From positions 1 to 64,000 of the IMG/VR virus record IMGVR_UViG_3300023273_000426: a DNA stretch of 64,000 nt, one strand, 5' to 3'. The notes beneath the pieces were generated by a model that searched no databases, had not been told where the DNA came from, and was given only the letters and a program-made list of their open reading frames with translations. The position numbers and the translations under genes were made by a program. Numbering within the stretch: the first letter of the stretch is position 1; the number at the start of each line of letters is the position of its first letter. Of the stretch, positions 39,120 through 49,200 are shown piece by piece. The DNA comes from a virus.

Positions 39120-40274
39120 ATGCCAAGACTTAGTTTATACAGACCCGAGAAAACAAAAGATTATTCCTTCCTAGATGGTATTGTCTACGAACAGTTTACC
39201 GTTGGAGGGACTGATTTTAATATTCACAAGTATCTTGGTCCAAAGACCACATTGGCAGATGATGCAACAGTTGAACAGCCTGTATATGATGTTGTAAAAG
39301 AAACAAACATACAAGATTTATTATTTCTTGAAAACAGAGACAGAAAGTATGATGCTGATATATACACAATCAGAGGTCATTACAACTTGCAAGATCAAGA
39401 CTTTGATTTGAGTCAGTTTGGATTGTTTTTACAAAACGATACATTGTTTATGACTATACATATTAATAGTAGTGTAAAAACACTAGGTAGAAAAATAATG
39501 CCAGGTGATGTAATAGAACTGCCGCACATGAAAGATGAATATGCTGCAAATGATTACAACATTGCACTAAAACGATTTTATGTAATAGACGAAGTTACTA
39601 GAGCAGCAGAAGGATTTAGTCAAACTTGGTATCCGCACTTGTATAGATTACGTGCAAAACAAATACTAGATTCACAAGAATACAAAGACATACTAGATCT
39701 TCCAGCAGAAGAAGGTAGTGCAAATACGCTTAGAGATGTACTTAGTACTTACGAAAAAGAAATGCAAATAAATGAAGCTATTATAGCGCAAGCAGAAGTT
39801 GATGTTCCTCTTAGTGGATATTCTACTATACAGTTCTACACACTACAACTGTCTGATTCAGGCGAAATTGAAATTGTAAGTACTGACTATGACAGTTTAT
39901 TAGCTGATGATCAGATAACAGCTGACACTGTTTTTGTTACACCTGATGGAAATGGATATCAAGGATATTTAGTTGGCGATGGTATTCCTCCAAATGGAGC
40001 ACCATACGGACAAGGTATTGGGTTTCCGGGTGCACCTGAAAATGGAGACTATTTTTTAAGAATTGATTTATCTCCTAATAGATTGTTTAGATATGACGGA
40101 AATAGCTGGCGCAAAATAGAAGATGCAGTAAGAACCACACTCACACAAACAAGTGGTCGCGATACTCTAAAAGGCACGTTTATAAACAACACAACAGTAA
40201 ATAGTATTAGCGGAGAAGAGGTTGTTGAAAGACAGGCTCTAAGTAAAGCTCTTAGAGCAAAGGCAGGTGACTAA
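39120..40274 (+). CDS. 14: Neck protein gp14
   Basis: A 384-residue protein starting at the ATG at 39120 (MPRLSLYRPEKTKDYSF), since the earlier start lies in the divergent gp13 gene. The motifs YEQFTVGGTDFNIHKYLGPK, IQDLLFLENRDRKYDADIY, FDLSQFGLFLQNDTLF and MPGDVIELPH match gp14 of marine T4-like phages; it is longer than T4 gp14 (256). The later part is probably a variable surface domain, with SPNRLFRYDGNSWRKIED near the end. It forms the head-tail neck with gp13. No ribosome-binding site is visible; the late box is 5 nt upstream. Confidence 0.88.
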   Translation: MPRLSLYRPEKTKDYSFLDGIVYEQFTVGGTDFNIHKYLGPKTTLADDATVEQPVYDVVKETNIQDLLFLENRDRKYDADIYTIRGHYNLQDQDFDLSQFGLFLQNDTLFMTIHINSSVKTLGRKIMPGDVIELPHMKDEYAANDYNIALKRFYVIDEVTRAAEGFSQTWYPHLYRLRAKQILDSQEYKDILDLPAEEGSANTLRDVLSTYEKEMQINEAIIAQAEVDVPLSGYSTIQFYTLQLSDSGEIEIVSTDYDSLLADDQITADTVFVTPDGNGYQGYLVGDGIPPNGAPYGQGIGFPGAPENGDYFLRIDLSPNRLFRYDGNSWRKIEDAVRTTLTQTSGRDTLKGTFINNTTVNSISGEEVVERQALSKALRAKAGD

Positions 40275-41977
40275 TGCAATACTTTTATGATGGACAAATA
40301 CGTAGATACATTACACAGATTGTAAGAGCATTTAGTAACTTTAGCTATCGTGACGGCGACGGTGATATCAAAGTAGTTCCGGTATTGTACGGAGATATTA
40401 CAAGACAAGTTGGCAGTATTATTAGAGAAAACAGTGATAACAAACTACCAAGTGCTCCTCGAATGGGTGTGTATATTACTAGTTTGCAAATGGACAGATC
40501 GCGATTGAGTGATAGTAGTTATGTTAGTAAAATCAATCTTAGAGAAAAACAGTTTGATGAAAACACTAGTAGTTATATAGCACAACAAGCCAAGGGATAT
40601 ACAGTCGAACGATTGCATCCAACTCCTTACACACTGAGTGTTAATGTTGACGTATGGTCAACTAGTACTGATCAAAAACTACAAATACTTGAACAAATTT
40701 TTATGTTATTTAATCCAGACTTAGAGTTTCAAACATCTGACAACTATGTAGATTGGACTAGTTTAAGTGCATTGTATTTAGAAGATATTAACTTTAGTAG
40801 TAGAACTATTCCTGTAGGAACGCAAGATGACATTGATGTTGCTACACTAGGATTTACAGCACCAATATACATTTCGCCACCTAGTAAAGTTAAAAAACTA
40901 GGCATTATAACAGATATTATCACAGGTGTTTACAGTCAAGATGCTGGCACTATTAGTTTAGAAGGGTTTAATCCTCCTACTACATCGGATCAGGGTGTTG
41001 CAAGTGGTGTTACTGTATTACCAGATGGTACTGTTGTTAATGCAGGAAATGTTGGTATTACATCTACCTCAAGTGTAAGTAACACAGGATTAGATTTAAG
41101 CAATCCACTAGTTGTAAGTTATAGAGATTTTGATATTATAATTAATGACGACGAAGCCAAACTAGCTAAAAATAAAAAACTTCGATTAGGCGATATTAGT
41201 TGGTTAAATATTTTAGAAGCAGAGCTGCCGTCAAAATATCAACCCAACATAAGTCAAATAAGATTGCGCAGAGCAGAACTTAGTGGTGAAATAATTGGAA
41301 CGTTTAATATCCCAAGCAATGATACTCATACAATGATTATCGATTGGGACGAGGACACATTGCCGGCTAACACTATTATAACAGGACCGTCTAAGACGGA
41401 TGGAACTATTGATTATATTATTAATCCTATAACTTATAATCCTCAGACAGTAAAAACACCTGGTGTTAGATTATTATTATTAGGACCAATAGGTTATAAA
41501 GTTGAACGTAGTTTTAAAGCTACTACCAGTAGTAATAGAATAGATACTGATATAGACTTTACTATTACTACTAGCGAGTTGGCCGATAGAGCAGGAGATG
41601 AACGTGTTACAAGTTTTGAAGTATTTGTAAACGGAACACCAGTAGCAGCAACAAAGTCAAACATTGATGATAAGTTTATTATAAATCTAACTACAGCATA
41701 CAGCATCGACGACAATATCTCGTATGTGCTCAATCTAAACGAAAAAGGTCCTGATGCTTGGAAAAATGCAGATAATACAGACTTTTCAGCTGATGCAAAT
41801 GATATAGTTGAATGGGATGGATCTAAATGGGTTACTATTTGGAACTCTAGCAATGACAATGAAACTACATACGTTACTAATGTAACTACTGGGCAGCAGT
41901 TTTATTGGAACGGATATTATTGGCAAAGTGCAGTTGATGGTTATTATCCACGAGGAACTTGGACTATTACACTTTAA
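40274..41977 (+). CDS. 15: Proximal tail sheath stabiliser gp15, extended
   Basis: A 567-residue protein with the T4 gp15 core in residues about 1-210: MQYFYDGQIRRYITQIVRAFSNF, VPVLYGDITRQVGSI, KLPSAPRMGVYITSLQMDRS, VERLHPTPYTLSVNVDVW and FMLFNPDLEFQ, then APIYISPPSKVKKLG. T4 gp15 is 272 residues. The extra 350 residues have beta-rich repeats and a tryptophan-rich end (VEWDGSKWVTIW, FYWNGYYWQSA), like those in the sheath insert. gp15 caps the tail and stops sheath growth. It overlaps gp14 by one base (TAATG). Confidence 0.85.
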   Translation: MQYFYDGQIRRYITQIVRAFSNFSYRDGDGDIKVVPVLYGDITRQVGSIIRENSDNKLPSAPRMGVYITSLQMDRSRLSDSSYVSKINLREKQFDENTSSYIAQQAKGYTVERLHPTPYTLSVNVDVWSTSTDQKLQILEQIFMLFNPDLEFQTSDNYVDWTSLSALYLEDINFSSRTIPVGTQDDIDVATLGFTAPIYISPPSKVKKLGIITDIITGVYSQDAGTISLEGFNPPTTSDQGVASGVTVLPDGTVVNAGNVGITSTSSVSNTGLDLSNPLVVSYRDFDIIINDDEAKLAKNKKLRLGDISWLNILEAELPSKYQPNISQIRLRRAELSGEIIGTFNIPSNDTHTMIIDWDEDTLPANTIITGPSKTDGTIDYIINPITYNPQTVKTPGVRLLLLGPIGYKVERSFKATTSSNRIDTDIDFTITTSELADRAGDERVTSFEVFVNGTPVAATKSNIDDKFIINLTTAYSIDDNISYVLNLNEKGPDAWKNADNTDFSADANDIVEWDGSKWVTIWNSSNDNETTYVTNVTTGQQFYWNGYYWQSAVDGYYPRGTWTITL

Positions 41978-41990
41978 AATAAGTAGTTGT

Positions 41991-42437
41991 ATGAACAAGA
42001 TAATTTGCAGTGGTGCTTTATTTTATAGCCTTAAAACAAAACGATTTCTTTTTTTACATCGCACCAAAGGAAAAACAAAAAACCTTTGGGGATTAGTTGG
42101 TGGAACAAACGAAGGCATTGAAACACCTTGGGAAGGATTGCAAAGAGAAATAACTGAAGAAATAGGCAATCTTCCAAATATTAAAAAAACAATACCTTTA
42201 GAAACATTTATAAGCAGCGATAATCATTTTAGTTTTCACACATATCTTTGTGTAGTTGATAATGAATTTATTCCAGAATTAAATAATGAGCATGATGGCT
42301 ACGCTTGGGTAACATTTGGAAAATGGCCAAAACCTTTACATCACGGGTTGAGTAATACACTACGAAGTAAAACCAATCAAAAGAAACTAGATACAGTTAT
42401 ACGGTTGGTAGATATAATATCTCAAACTGATTCTTAA
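41991..42437 (+). CDS. Nudix hydrolase
   Basis: A 148-residue Nudix protein starting at ATG 41991 (MNKIICSGALFY), 14 nt after the gp15 stop. The Nudix box GGTNEGIETPWEGLQREITEEIG fits G-x5-E-x7-R-E-U-x-E-E-x-G exactly. Such enzymes cleave nucleoside diphosphates linked to another group; phage versions have been linked to nucleotide-sugar, ADP-ribose or nucleotide clean-up. The substrate cannot be told. Its 3' end overlaps the convergent repeat-protein gene by 41 nt. Confidence 0.92.
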   Translation: MNKIICSGALFYSLKTKRFLFLHRTKGKTKNLWGLVGGTNEGIETPWEGLQREITEEIGNLPNIKKTIPLETFISSDNHFSFHTYLCVVDNEFIPELNNEHDGYAWVTFGKWPKPLHHGLSNTLRSKTNQKKLDTVIRLVDIISQTDS

Positions 42438-45027
42438 GCCATTCAAAATCATTAATTTTTACTAGTTCATCTGGATTGTCTGCATTCATTTCGCCAAATG
42501 CTTTACCTGCTTTTGCTCCAGCAATAGCTGCTTTTCCAAAAGGTTTATCATCTCCTCTTGAGCACCATGCATCTAATCTAAAATCAGTTTCGTCATCTTT
42601 TTGTCTAGCAATAGTACGACTAGCAAGTTTACAACATTCTCTAAATCCACTACGCCATGCACTAAATGCATCTGTATTAAATGCTGTTGTATTACTCATT
42701 TTATCTACACCTTTAAACTTATCACTAATACTAGTAGTCATATCAGTTGTAGTTTCGTCAAGGTTTCTTGTTAATCGAGTGGGCAGAAGTTTGACGCCAC
42801 CATACCCATACACTAGCCCGTTTACTGGATTATGACTTCTCCACACATGCACAGTATCTTTGCCGTCGATATCGTATGCAGGCACATAGTAATCAAACTC
42901 AAAGTCGTCTATTATTTCAGCATCGCCGTCAACAACCCAAAACATTTCTGTTTCAACTAACTCAGCAGCACGTTTATGAGCTGCATGAATTCCTTTGATA
43001 TCCATTACTCGTTTTGCTCTTGGATACTTTTCTTTTAGTTCATAGTAGTTGTCGTCGGCATTTGGTTCGCCATTACTAATAAACACAATATCATACGGCT
43101 TTGGCATACTACCAACTTCGTCGTATTCTTTTTTGTTAACAAAAAATCTATAATCAATTTCTCGTTGACTAATATTCAACTGTTTACTAACTAATGCAAT
43201 ACCGTCATAAAACTCGCTATTTTTCCAAACATGATTTATTCTACGTTCATATTGATTATGATGACTGATATAAAAATTCCAGTTAAAATCTTCATTAGGT
43301 AAAAACGAATCGTTTACAATCCAAAACATGTCTGTGTTACAGTTTTCTTTTGCTTCTAAATAATCTTGATAATCGTTTACTGTATATGTTGGATATTGTT
43401 TTGGTGTACTTGCTACAACATCATATTCTTTCTTTTTTATAAGAAAGCGGTGTTCAATTTCTTTTTCACTTACTAATACATTTTTACTGTATAATACAAT
43501 ACCATCGTAGTTGTCGCCATTTAAAAATACGTGATTGATATTTCTATCAAATGTATTTTGATGACTAAAGTATAAACTAAAATCAAAATCTTTGTTTACA
43601 TCAACGTCAGTAGGCACACCCCAAAACATTTCAGTGTCGGAGTTGTACAATGCATTTGTATAATCGTCATAGTTGTCAACTGTAAACTTTTTATATTTTT
43701 TTGGTTTACTTGCTACAACTACATGTTCTTTTTTATTAACATAAAATCTATGATCAAATTCTTTTTCAGATATAAGATCTATAGTATTTAATAATGCAAT
43801 GCCATCATAATCAACACCATTTAAAAACACATGATTTGTTGATCGGTCAAAAGAATCTTGATTGTGGAAATAGTTGTCCCATTCAAAATCACTCAACGGA
43901 TCTACGTCAAATGGGATTAGCCACATCATATCACTGCCGCAACTATGAAATGCACTCTTGTATTGCTCATAGTTTTCAACTATAAACTTTTCATAATCTT
44001 TTGGACCACTTGCTATAATGTCATGGTCAATTTTATGTTTTAGTTCTTTGTGTTCTATTTCTTCTTTGCTTACCAATGCTTGCTTACTAAACAAAAATAC
44101 ACCATCGTACTTGTTTCCGTTTAGCCAAGCATGATTAGATTTTTTTTCACTACTATGATGACTAATATAATAATCAAACTCAAACTTTTCGTCAATAACA
44201 ATGTTGTCTGAATATCCCCAGAACATATCAGTTGTCGAAACTTCATTTGCGTACTTGTAATCTTCATAGTTGTTAATAACAAACTTATCATAGCATCGTG
44301 GATTACTTGCTAAAATTCTTACTTCTTTTTTATTAATAAAAAATCTATGTTTTATTTCTTTGTCTGTTAGCTCGCAGGATTTTGGACAAAGTACAATGCC
44401 ATCTAGTGTGTCTATATCGCCATTGCCAAACACATGTGGAATATTAAAACTCCACTCGTCTGGCTTGTAGCTAAACTTAAATGTATCTCTTACTTCAGTA
44501 TCATCGTACACTATCCAAAACATATCAGTAAAACTATTTTGTTTAGCTGTGTTTATGGAGTCAACTACCTGTACATCAAACCCTCTAGTTTCAAGATTCT
44601 TTAAAACTTTTGTATCTTCGCCAATGTAAAAAATATCAAACTTGTCTTTTCCTTTGTAAGGATCATAGTGTCCGCAAATATAAGCATGTTGATTTACAGT
44701 ATATTCACCTTTTTTAGTCGGAACTAATCTAACTCTATTCCAGTCTTTGACTTTTCGGCTATTTTCAAATACATAAGGAAACGCATGTATACGAACTTCA
44801 TCCTCAGCTTTTGGTTTAAAGAACCAAGGAAATGAACTATATGTTTCAATACTTTCGTCAACAACCCACACATAATCAGAATCGCAATCTAACTTCCAAA
44901 CTTGTTCCAAATCTTCATAGTCGCTGGTTTTTACAACTGGATATTTTTCAAAAATATGATTCTTTAAAAAATCCTGTCCATTATGCACTGGTGTTCCAAA
45001 TCTTTCAAATCTATCAATAGCTCTCAT
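42397..45027 (-). CDS. Repetitive glycosyltransferase-like protein
   Basis: An 876-residue protein starting at ATG 45027, overlapping the stop of the upstream transferase (ATGA). It is built of about seven related segments of roughly 100 residues, each with a pattern like DNYDDYTNALYNSDTEMFWG, then F-D-Y-Y-SHH, NHVFLNGDNYDGIVL and EIEHRF...KKEYDVVAS.PK. The last carries EMFWVVDGDAEI, a DxD-like site as in GT-A folds; in the others the equivalent residues are changed. The C-terminal 150 residues (TDAFSAWRSGFRECCKLA and GKAAIAGAKAGKAFGEMN) form a separate tail. Possibly a modular sugar-binding or glycosyltransferase protein on the virion. Confidence 0.75.
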   Translation of the reverse strand: MRAIDRFERFGTPVHNGQDFLKNHIFEKYPVVKTSDYEDLEQVWKLDCDSDYVWVVDESIETYSSFPWFFKPKAEDEVRIHAFPYVFENSRKVKDWNRVRLVPTKKGEYTVNQHAYICGHYDPYKGKDKFDIFYIGEDTKVLKNLETRGFDVQVVDSINTAKQNSFTDMFWIVYDDTEVRDTFKFSYKPDEWSFNIPHVFGNGDIDTLDGIVLCPKSCELTDKEIKHRFFINKKEVRILASNPRCYDKFVINNYEDYKYANEVSTTDMFWGYSDNIVIDEKFEFDYYISHHSSEKKSNHAWLNGNKYDGVFLFSKQALVSKEEIEHKELKHKIDHDIIASGPKDYEKFIVENYEQYKSAFHSCGSDMMWLIPFDVDPLSDFEWDNYFHNQDSFDRSTNHVFLNGVDYDGIALLNTIDLISEKEFDHRFYVNKKEHVVVASKPKKYKKFTVDNYDDYTNALYNSDTEMFWGVPTDVDVNKDFDFSLYFSHQNTFDRNINHVFLNGDNYDGIVLYSKNVLVSEKEIEHRFLIKKKEYDVVASTPKQYPTYTVNDYQDYLEAKENCNTDMFWIVNDSFLPNEDFNWNFYISHHNQYERRINHVWKNSEFYDGIALVSKQLNISQREIDYRFFVNKKEYDEVGSMPKPYDIVFISNGEPNADDNYYELKEKYPRAKRVMDIKGIHAAHKRAAELVETEMFWVVDGDAEIIDDFEFDYYVPAYDIDGKDTVHVWRSHNPVNGLVYGYGGVKLLPTRLTRNLDETTTDMTTSISDKFKGVDKMSNTTAFNTDAFSAWRSGFRECCKLASRTIARQKDDETDFRLDAWCSRGDDKPFGKAAIAGAKAGKAFGEMNADNPDELVKINDFEWLKNQFEILYLPTV

Positions 45028-45608
45028 AGTATATTTGCCTTTATTCCAAAATGTGCAAGTTTGATACTTGCATCTATCCATACTTCATAACCGTGATGCA
45101 TTGCTTGATTACAAAAGTATATATCCTCTCCGCTGAAAGTATCTAGTCGTTTGTTGTATTCGTGATCAAACCATGGCTTGGGTAGATCATTGTACACACT
45201 TGTTTTTGTAAGCATACATCCCATACCAACTGCCCATACTTTGTGCAATCCAAAACTAGCATCTAATCTAGTGTCAGTATTTTCACAATCAAGAAATGCT
45301 ACTGTACGATACGGTGCATACCTAGTACTGTATTGACCTGCTACAATGTCTTTGTTGTGTGACAACAGAGTTTCAAAAACAGATGGCGGAAAATGCATAT
45401 CGCTATCAAGCCATAAAATATGTGTAGCATTATTTTCTAATGCTTCTTTTACTAGTGCAGTTCGACTTTCAACAATCACACTACCACAAACAATATGCAG
45501 ATCAAAATCAACATTTTGTTTTGTTAATCTATTTGTTAAATGACAAAGACTGCGAGCAAACACTGTATTTACTTGATCACGTGCAGGAACACAAATACTT
45601 AGTTTCAT
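45024..45608 (-). CDS. Glycosyltransferase, GT2-like
   Basis: A 194-residue transferase. The N-terminal LSICVPARDQVNTVFARSL, the acceptor/metal strand THILWLDSDMHFPP (DSD at 68-70), IVAGQYSTRYAPY and WAVGMGCMLTKTSVY, then FSGEDIYFCNQAMHHGYEVW are GT2-type signatures. It is translationally coupled to the large repeat protein. Together they suggest sugar transfer to a virion or host surface structure. No signal or transmembrane helix. Confidence 0.86.
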   Translation of the reverse strand: MKLSICVPARDQVNTVFARSLCHLTNRLTKQNVDFDLHIVCGSVIVESRTALVKEALENNATHILWLDSDMHFPPSVFETLLSHNKDIVAGQYSTRYAPYRTVAFLDCENTDTRLDASFGLHKVWAVGMGCMLTKTSVYNDLPKPWFDHEYNKRLDTFSGEDIYFCNQAMHHGYEVWIDASIKLAHFGIKANIL

Positions 45609-45609
45609 A

Positions 45610-45987
45610 TTACAACATAGTTGATGGCATAGTTTCTTCGTTTAAATCTTTTTCGGCTGATACAGTGTATTCGTTCCATGTTCTTGCAGCACTTGTTGCA
45701 ATCTTAACAGCTTCTTTAAAATCTTCTTTTGACAAACTAGCCATAGCCAGCATACTTTCAGGCTGTACTTTACCTAGTGTAAGTAAATCTGCACCTGCGG
45801 CTCTTCCTAACTTTTGAATCCAATGCAATCTATCATCATCATTTGGAATAACCATATCATCGATTGCAGCAAAAACTTTTTCGTGCAAATCTCCGTCAAG
45901 GTTAAGTGCTGTTGCTGCTTCTTTTTTACGTTCTTTGGTATATTCTTGTGCTAAGTCTACATTTAATACTTCGTATAATGTTTTCAT
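45610..45987 (-). CDS. Small structural-region protein of unknown function
   Basis: A 125-residue, helical, acidic protein. Segments are YTKERKKEAATALNLDGDLHEKV and IQKLGRAAGADLLTLGKVQPESMLAMASL, then EAVKIATSAARTWNEY. AAGGA precedes the ATG. No known motif. It lies between the small 58-residue gene and the transferase gene, in a unit driven by the promoter at 46199. Confidence 0.65.
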   Translation of the reverse strand: MKTLYEVLNVDLAQEYTKERKKEAATALNLDGDLHEKVFAAIDDMVIPNDDDRLHWIQKLGRAAGADLLTLGKVQPESMLAMASLSKEDFKEAVKIATSAARTWNEYTVSAEKDLNEETMPSTML

Positions 45988-45998
45988 TTTTTTTCCTT

Positions 45999-46175
45999 TT
46001 AACCTGGTATTGGGAAATAGTAGCCACCAAAACTAGAACTCATGCTAATAGTACTGCCTTGACTAATACCAATATAAACACCTAGTGTACCAATAGCAAT
46101 AGTACTGTTGCCCGCACTAAAGTAGTTGCGGATTTGAGACATTGTTATTGTCGAGCCTGTTGCTGGTAATGCCAT
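45999..46175 (-). CDS. Small conserved phage protein, 58 residues
   Basis: A short gene with an ATG at 46175 and GGAAG 6 nt upstream. The product starts MALPATGSTITMSQIRNYF and ends GYYFPIPG, with Ser/Thr/Gly-rich strands between. Small proteins beginning MALP..G.ITMSQI occur, from memory, in many marine phage structural regions. A strong sigma70-type promoter precedes it. Function unknown, probably a structural accessory. Confidence 0.78.
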   Translation of the reverse strand: MALPATGSTITMSQIRNYFSAGNSTIAIGTLGVYIGISQGSTISMSSSFGGYYFPIPG

Positions 46176-46198
46176 ATTACTTCCTATTTCTCTCTATT

Positions 46199-46227
46199 AA
46201 TATAACACATTATTTAAGCAGTGTCAA
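46199..46227 (-). promoter_or_regulatory. Sigma70-type promoter for the 46-42 kb unit
   Basis: A perfect TTGACA (46222-46227), a 17-nt spacer and TATATT (46199-46204) on the minus strand. Here about 17 nt of leader with a ribosome-binding site precede the ATG, unlike the three leaderless promoters. Confidence 0.85.
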
Positions 46228-46232
46228 GTAAA

Positions 46233-46254
46233 GATAGCCACGCTTGTGGCTATC
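46233..46254 (-). terminator. Terminator after the giant fibre gene
   Basis: A perfect 9-bp stem GATAGCCAC / GTGGCTATC with a 4-nt loop, followed on the minus strand by TTTACTT, 8 nt after the stop of the fibre gene and directly before the -35 box of the next promoter. Confidence 0.87.
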
Positions 46255-46261
46255 CTTTATA

Positions 46262-49200
46262 TTATTTATCTAGTAGTTTTTCTACCATTGCACGGAGTTC
46301 TGCAATCTCTGCTGCTTGAGTATCAATCTGTGCTTGTTGCTCTTTGATTGCTTCGATTAACACAGGAGCAATACGTTCATACTTAACAGTTAAGTAATCT
46401 TCACCGCTTTTACTGTTGCCTTCGTCGTCTAAGTCAAATGGTGCAGGAGCAACTGCTTCTGGCAACACTGCTTGAACTTCTTGTGCAAGTAAACCAACTT
46501 CGCGCTTTTCTGTATCAACGTCAAGTCCCCATTTGTGACCTTCGTCTGTCCAGTTATAAAGCACACCATTCAATTCTTTGACTTTGTTAAGTGCATTTGG
46601 AATGTTTTCAATGTTGGTTTTAAGTCTAGCATCTGATGAGTACGCTGTAACTTCGCCTGGGAATAGTGTATTACCACTACCGTTTAAAATAGTTGCAGTT
46701 CTAGTTAGTGAAGTAAACACACCCGTATACTGTCTATGATAGTGTGGTTCTGTACCATCGTCTCCTGTTGCTATTTCTAAATAACCTGCGTTTGATCCAG
46801 TAGCAGCACCACCAAATCTCCACTGGTCGTTGTCACCCATTGTACCTTGTGTACCACGGAATGCTGTACCACTGTTTGAGAATACCTGTGTTGCAGTTGA
46901 TTGATGAGCACCATTTGTTCTTAAGAACCCTGTGCTATCAATACCATCTAGTGTGTTGGCATTGTCAGCACTAATACCAGTTAGGCCCGCACCATTACCT
47001 GTGAATGCATTAGCAGTAATGTTGCCTGTGATGTTAATAGTACCTGCGCCACTTAGTGTGCCACTGAAGCTATCGTTTGCATTGCTACGTATAAAGGCAC
47101 CGCTTGTTAGGCCATCAAGTAGATCAGCATCAAGTCCACTACCAGCACCGTCGTTGCCACTGTGCCAGACAGTATAGTCGGTTGATCCATTTTGGAATAT
47201 TAATCCACTTGTGCCGCCATCTATTTCGAGTGCAGTATTAGCACCTTCGTTTTTGATGTATATACTATCGTCACTGTCTCTATACTGCATGTAAGCACGT
47301 CTAGTGGTCGATTGATACCAACTAATATAAGGATTACCAGTAGCAGAGGTATCTTGCAAGCGAATCATTTCATCACCAGCGTGTGACATTGTTAGCAAGC
47401 CACCCATTGTATCAGCAACATTACTACGTAAGAAGTTTGCACTATCGATACCGTCTAGCGTATCAGCATTAACATTTGTTAAGCCACTACCATTACCAGT
47501 AAATGTACTTGTACCAATGTTGATGTTGCCAAATGTTGTTGTTATTTCACCTGCACCAAGTGCGCCAGTACCAGTCAAGTTACTGTATGTACCAGTAACT
47601 CTTGCGTTTGGAACAGTTCCTGTAGCTAAGTTACTTGCACTCAAGTTTTGAATGCCGCCACCGCTTGCTGTATTAAGTGATCCAGCATATATTGCTCCAA
47701 CAACACCTAGGCCGCCGCCGACTCTAACTGCACCAGTTGTTGTGTTTGTTGCGCCGCTAGTATTAGTAAATGTCTTAACACCAGCCATACTTTGATTGCC
47801 GCCGAGTCTGCTACCACTTACAGTACCACTACTCAAGTTACTTGCATTTAGTGTTGTTAATCCACTACCATTACCAGTAAATGTGCTTGTACCAATATTA
47901 ATATTACCAAAACCACTAGTAATACTACCACTGTTTAGAGCGCCTGTTCCTGTGATTTGTGCTTGGTGTTGTGTAATGCTCGAAGCAGCAATACGTGCAT
48001 CTGCTACAGTACCACTACTCAAGTTACTTGCATTTAGTGTTGTTAAACCGCTACCATTACCTGAGAATATGCCGCCGATATTAATATTTCCAAATCCATT
48101 AGTAATACTACCTGCATTTAGAATACCAACACCAGTAATACTCAACTGGTGCTGTGTTACGCCAGATACTGCAATACGTGCATCCGGTATAGTACCACTA
48201 GTTAGGAAAGCAGCACTCATATCACCAATAAAGTTATCTGCACGTATATCTTTGTTTACATACAACCCGCCTGTGATTTTAACTGCTGCACTGCCACCTG
48301 CAAATGTTGCACCGGTTGCATTTGTACCATCAGTAAATGTTACTAGATTGTTTGAAGCTAGTGTAGTAAATGCACCACTACTTGGAGTTATGTTACCAAT
48401 CGGAGTATTGTTAATAGCACTAACAAACAAATCACCATCAATATACATATCAGTATTTGTACGTAAATCCATACGTACAACCATTTCGCCTAAAGCACCT
48501 GCTAAATCTGCTGCTGCTTTAGTTTCACCAACTACAATCTCAGTTGCTGCTTGAGCAAATGCTAGTGTTGTAGCATTATCTTTGAGTAAGTTAAATGTAC
48601 CTGTTTCATCTGTATCAAGCGTTGTACCATTTACAAACAAGTTGCCTGATAAGTTAACATTTGTATTTCTAATGTTAAAGTTGCCTGATGTAGCACCTGC
48701 TGTAACTGTTGTTGCTGCTCCACCTACATTAAGTGTAGTTGCAGTTGCGTTGATTAGGTTAAAAGTTGCTGCGTTTGTAGTTATATCTCCACCATCAACA
48801 TTAACATCTAGGTCTACATCTAAGTTGTTGTGTATAGTTGTAGTACCTGTTGCTGCGCCTATCTCAACACTAGTAGCGTCACCGCCCATGTTTATTGATG
48901 TTGCAGTTGTGTCAAACAGTGCCATTGTAGCACTTGCAGCATTAATACCAGTAGTAAAACTTGGCGATGTAGCAAATGTTGCTGCGCCAGATCCTGTTTC
49001 GTCACTTAGTACACCACGCAGTTGCGCACTTGTAGTTGCTGCAAACTGACTTAATGGATTTCCTGTAATAGCAAGTGTACCGCTTGTTGGCAATGTTACA
49101 CTGGTGTTTCCAGTTGTTGTTAATCCTAATGTATGAGCACCAGTATGTGTAAAGTTGCCGCCAATAGTAATAGTACTGCCGCCGTTGTTTACACCAGTGC

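Noticed and set aside
47460-48200. Repeated DNA units that might suggest a CRISPR-like or direct-repeat array
   Set aside because: They are in frame and encode repeated fibre residues (NASNLSSGT type), with unequal spacing and diverged copies.
47796-48554. A 252-codon plus-strand frame rich in Pro, Leu and Val
   Set aside because: An antisense shadow of the giant fibre gene; composition follows from complementing Thr/Gly/Asn codons.
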